64,000 nt of DNA from NCBI GenBank assembly GCA_023375785.1, contig SZWC01000845.1:80629-144628 (forward strand). Direction: 5' to 3'. The DNA comes from Penium margaritaceum (lineage: Eukaryota; Streptophyta; Zygnematophyceae; Desmidiales; Peniaceae). Below the pieces are notes generated by a model. That model did no database searches and had not been told where the DNA came from. It saw only the letters and a list, made by a program, of their open reading frames with translations. Shown here one piece after another: positions 63,857 through 64,000 of this stretch. The first letter of the stretch is position 1. The number at the start of each line of letters is the position of its first letter. The position numbers and the translations under genes are program-made.

Positions 63857-64000
63857 AGGGAGAGAGAATGGTTTGGGAACCCTCTGTATCAACTAAAAAG
63901 GACAAAGAACATCAATACGTAGTGGCACAGTGTGGCTACTATGCACACCGAACAACCAAACTAGGCATATGTCGCTGACCATGACCAAAGAATTTCACTA
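63857..64000 (-). repeat. Satellite array, block 6 (inverted orientation)
   Basis: Inverted monomer sequence (agagggagagagaatggtttggg ...). The first ~70 bp equals 57537-57607, the left flank of Co-D, including private variants (ccctctgtatcaactaaaaagg), and then continues as an uninterrupted monomer to the window end. Confidence 0.93.

Overview
The window is repeat-dominated nuclear DNA, most likely from a streptophyte (green plant lineage). This rests on the mix of large Ty3/Gypsy and Ty1/Copia elements, primer sites matching a eukaryotic initiator tRNA-Met, and a long satellite array; the species cannot be fixed from sequence alone. I found no host protein gene, rRNA or genuine tRNA gene. 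All substantial coding sequence belongs to LTR retrotransposons, treated here as fossils.

Backbone: a satellite of ~190-191 bp monomers arranged as a six-monomer higher-order repeat (types A-F, period ~1.14-1.15 kb). It reads in one direction from ~135 to 30041, then flips at a short spacer (30042-30050) and continues inverted to the window end. Local duplications, register shifts and small foldback scars mark unequal exchange and template switching.

Insertions: (1) Gy1, 6134-21152, minus strand, a ~15-kb Ty3/Gypsy element with ~1.1-kb LTRs, split into a type-D monomer. Its order is unusual: gag, protease, RT, RNase H, a second diverged protease module, a block of unrecognised ORFs, integrase, then a cysteine-rich region with PHD-like zinc fingers. 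(2) Co-A, 39587-49454, minus strand, a Ty1/Copia element with perfect 5-bp target repeats, itself split by (3) Co-B, 42151-46297, plus strand. (4) Co-C, 51835-55752, plus strand, same family as Co-B. Neither Co-B nor Co-C shows an RT/RNase H segment, so both look non-autonomous. (5) Co-D, 57608 to ~63856, minus strand, the most complete Copia copy.

All four Copia elements share a primer site matching the anticodon arm of initiator tRNA-Met (copia-type half-tRNA priming). The Co-B/Co-C LTR carries a tRNA-like A box/B box pair, clustered TTCnnGAA (heat-shock-element-like) dyads and a TATA box. By-eye LTR divergence suggests the order Gy1 (~9-10%) and Co-A (~8%) oldest, then Co-B (~6-7%), Co-D (~3%) and Co-C (~1%).

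Assembly caution: there is one 366-bp N gap (52913-53278). Single Ns at 13783, 22783, 38641 and 54791 mark contig joins, three of them flanked by duplicated sequence that may be artefactual.
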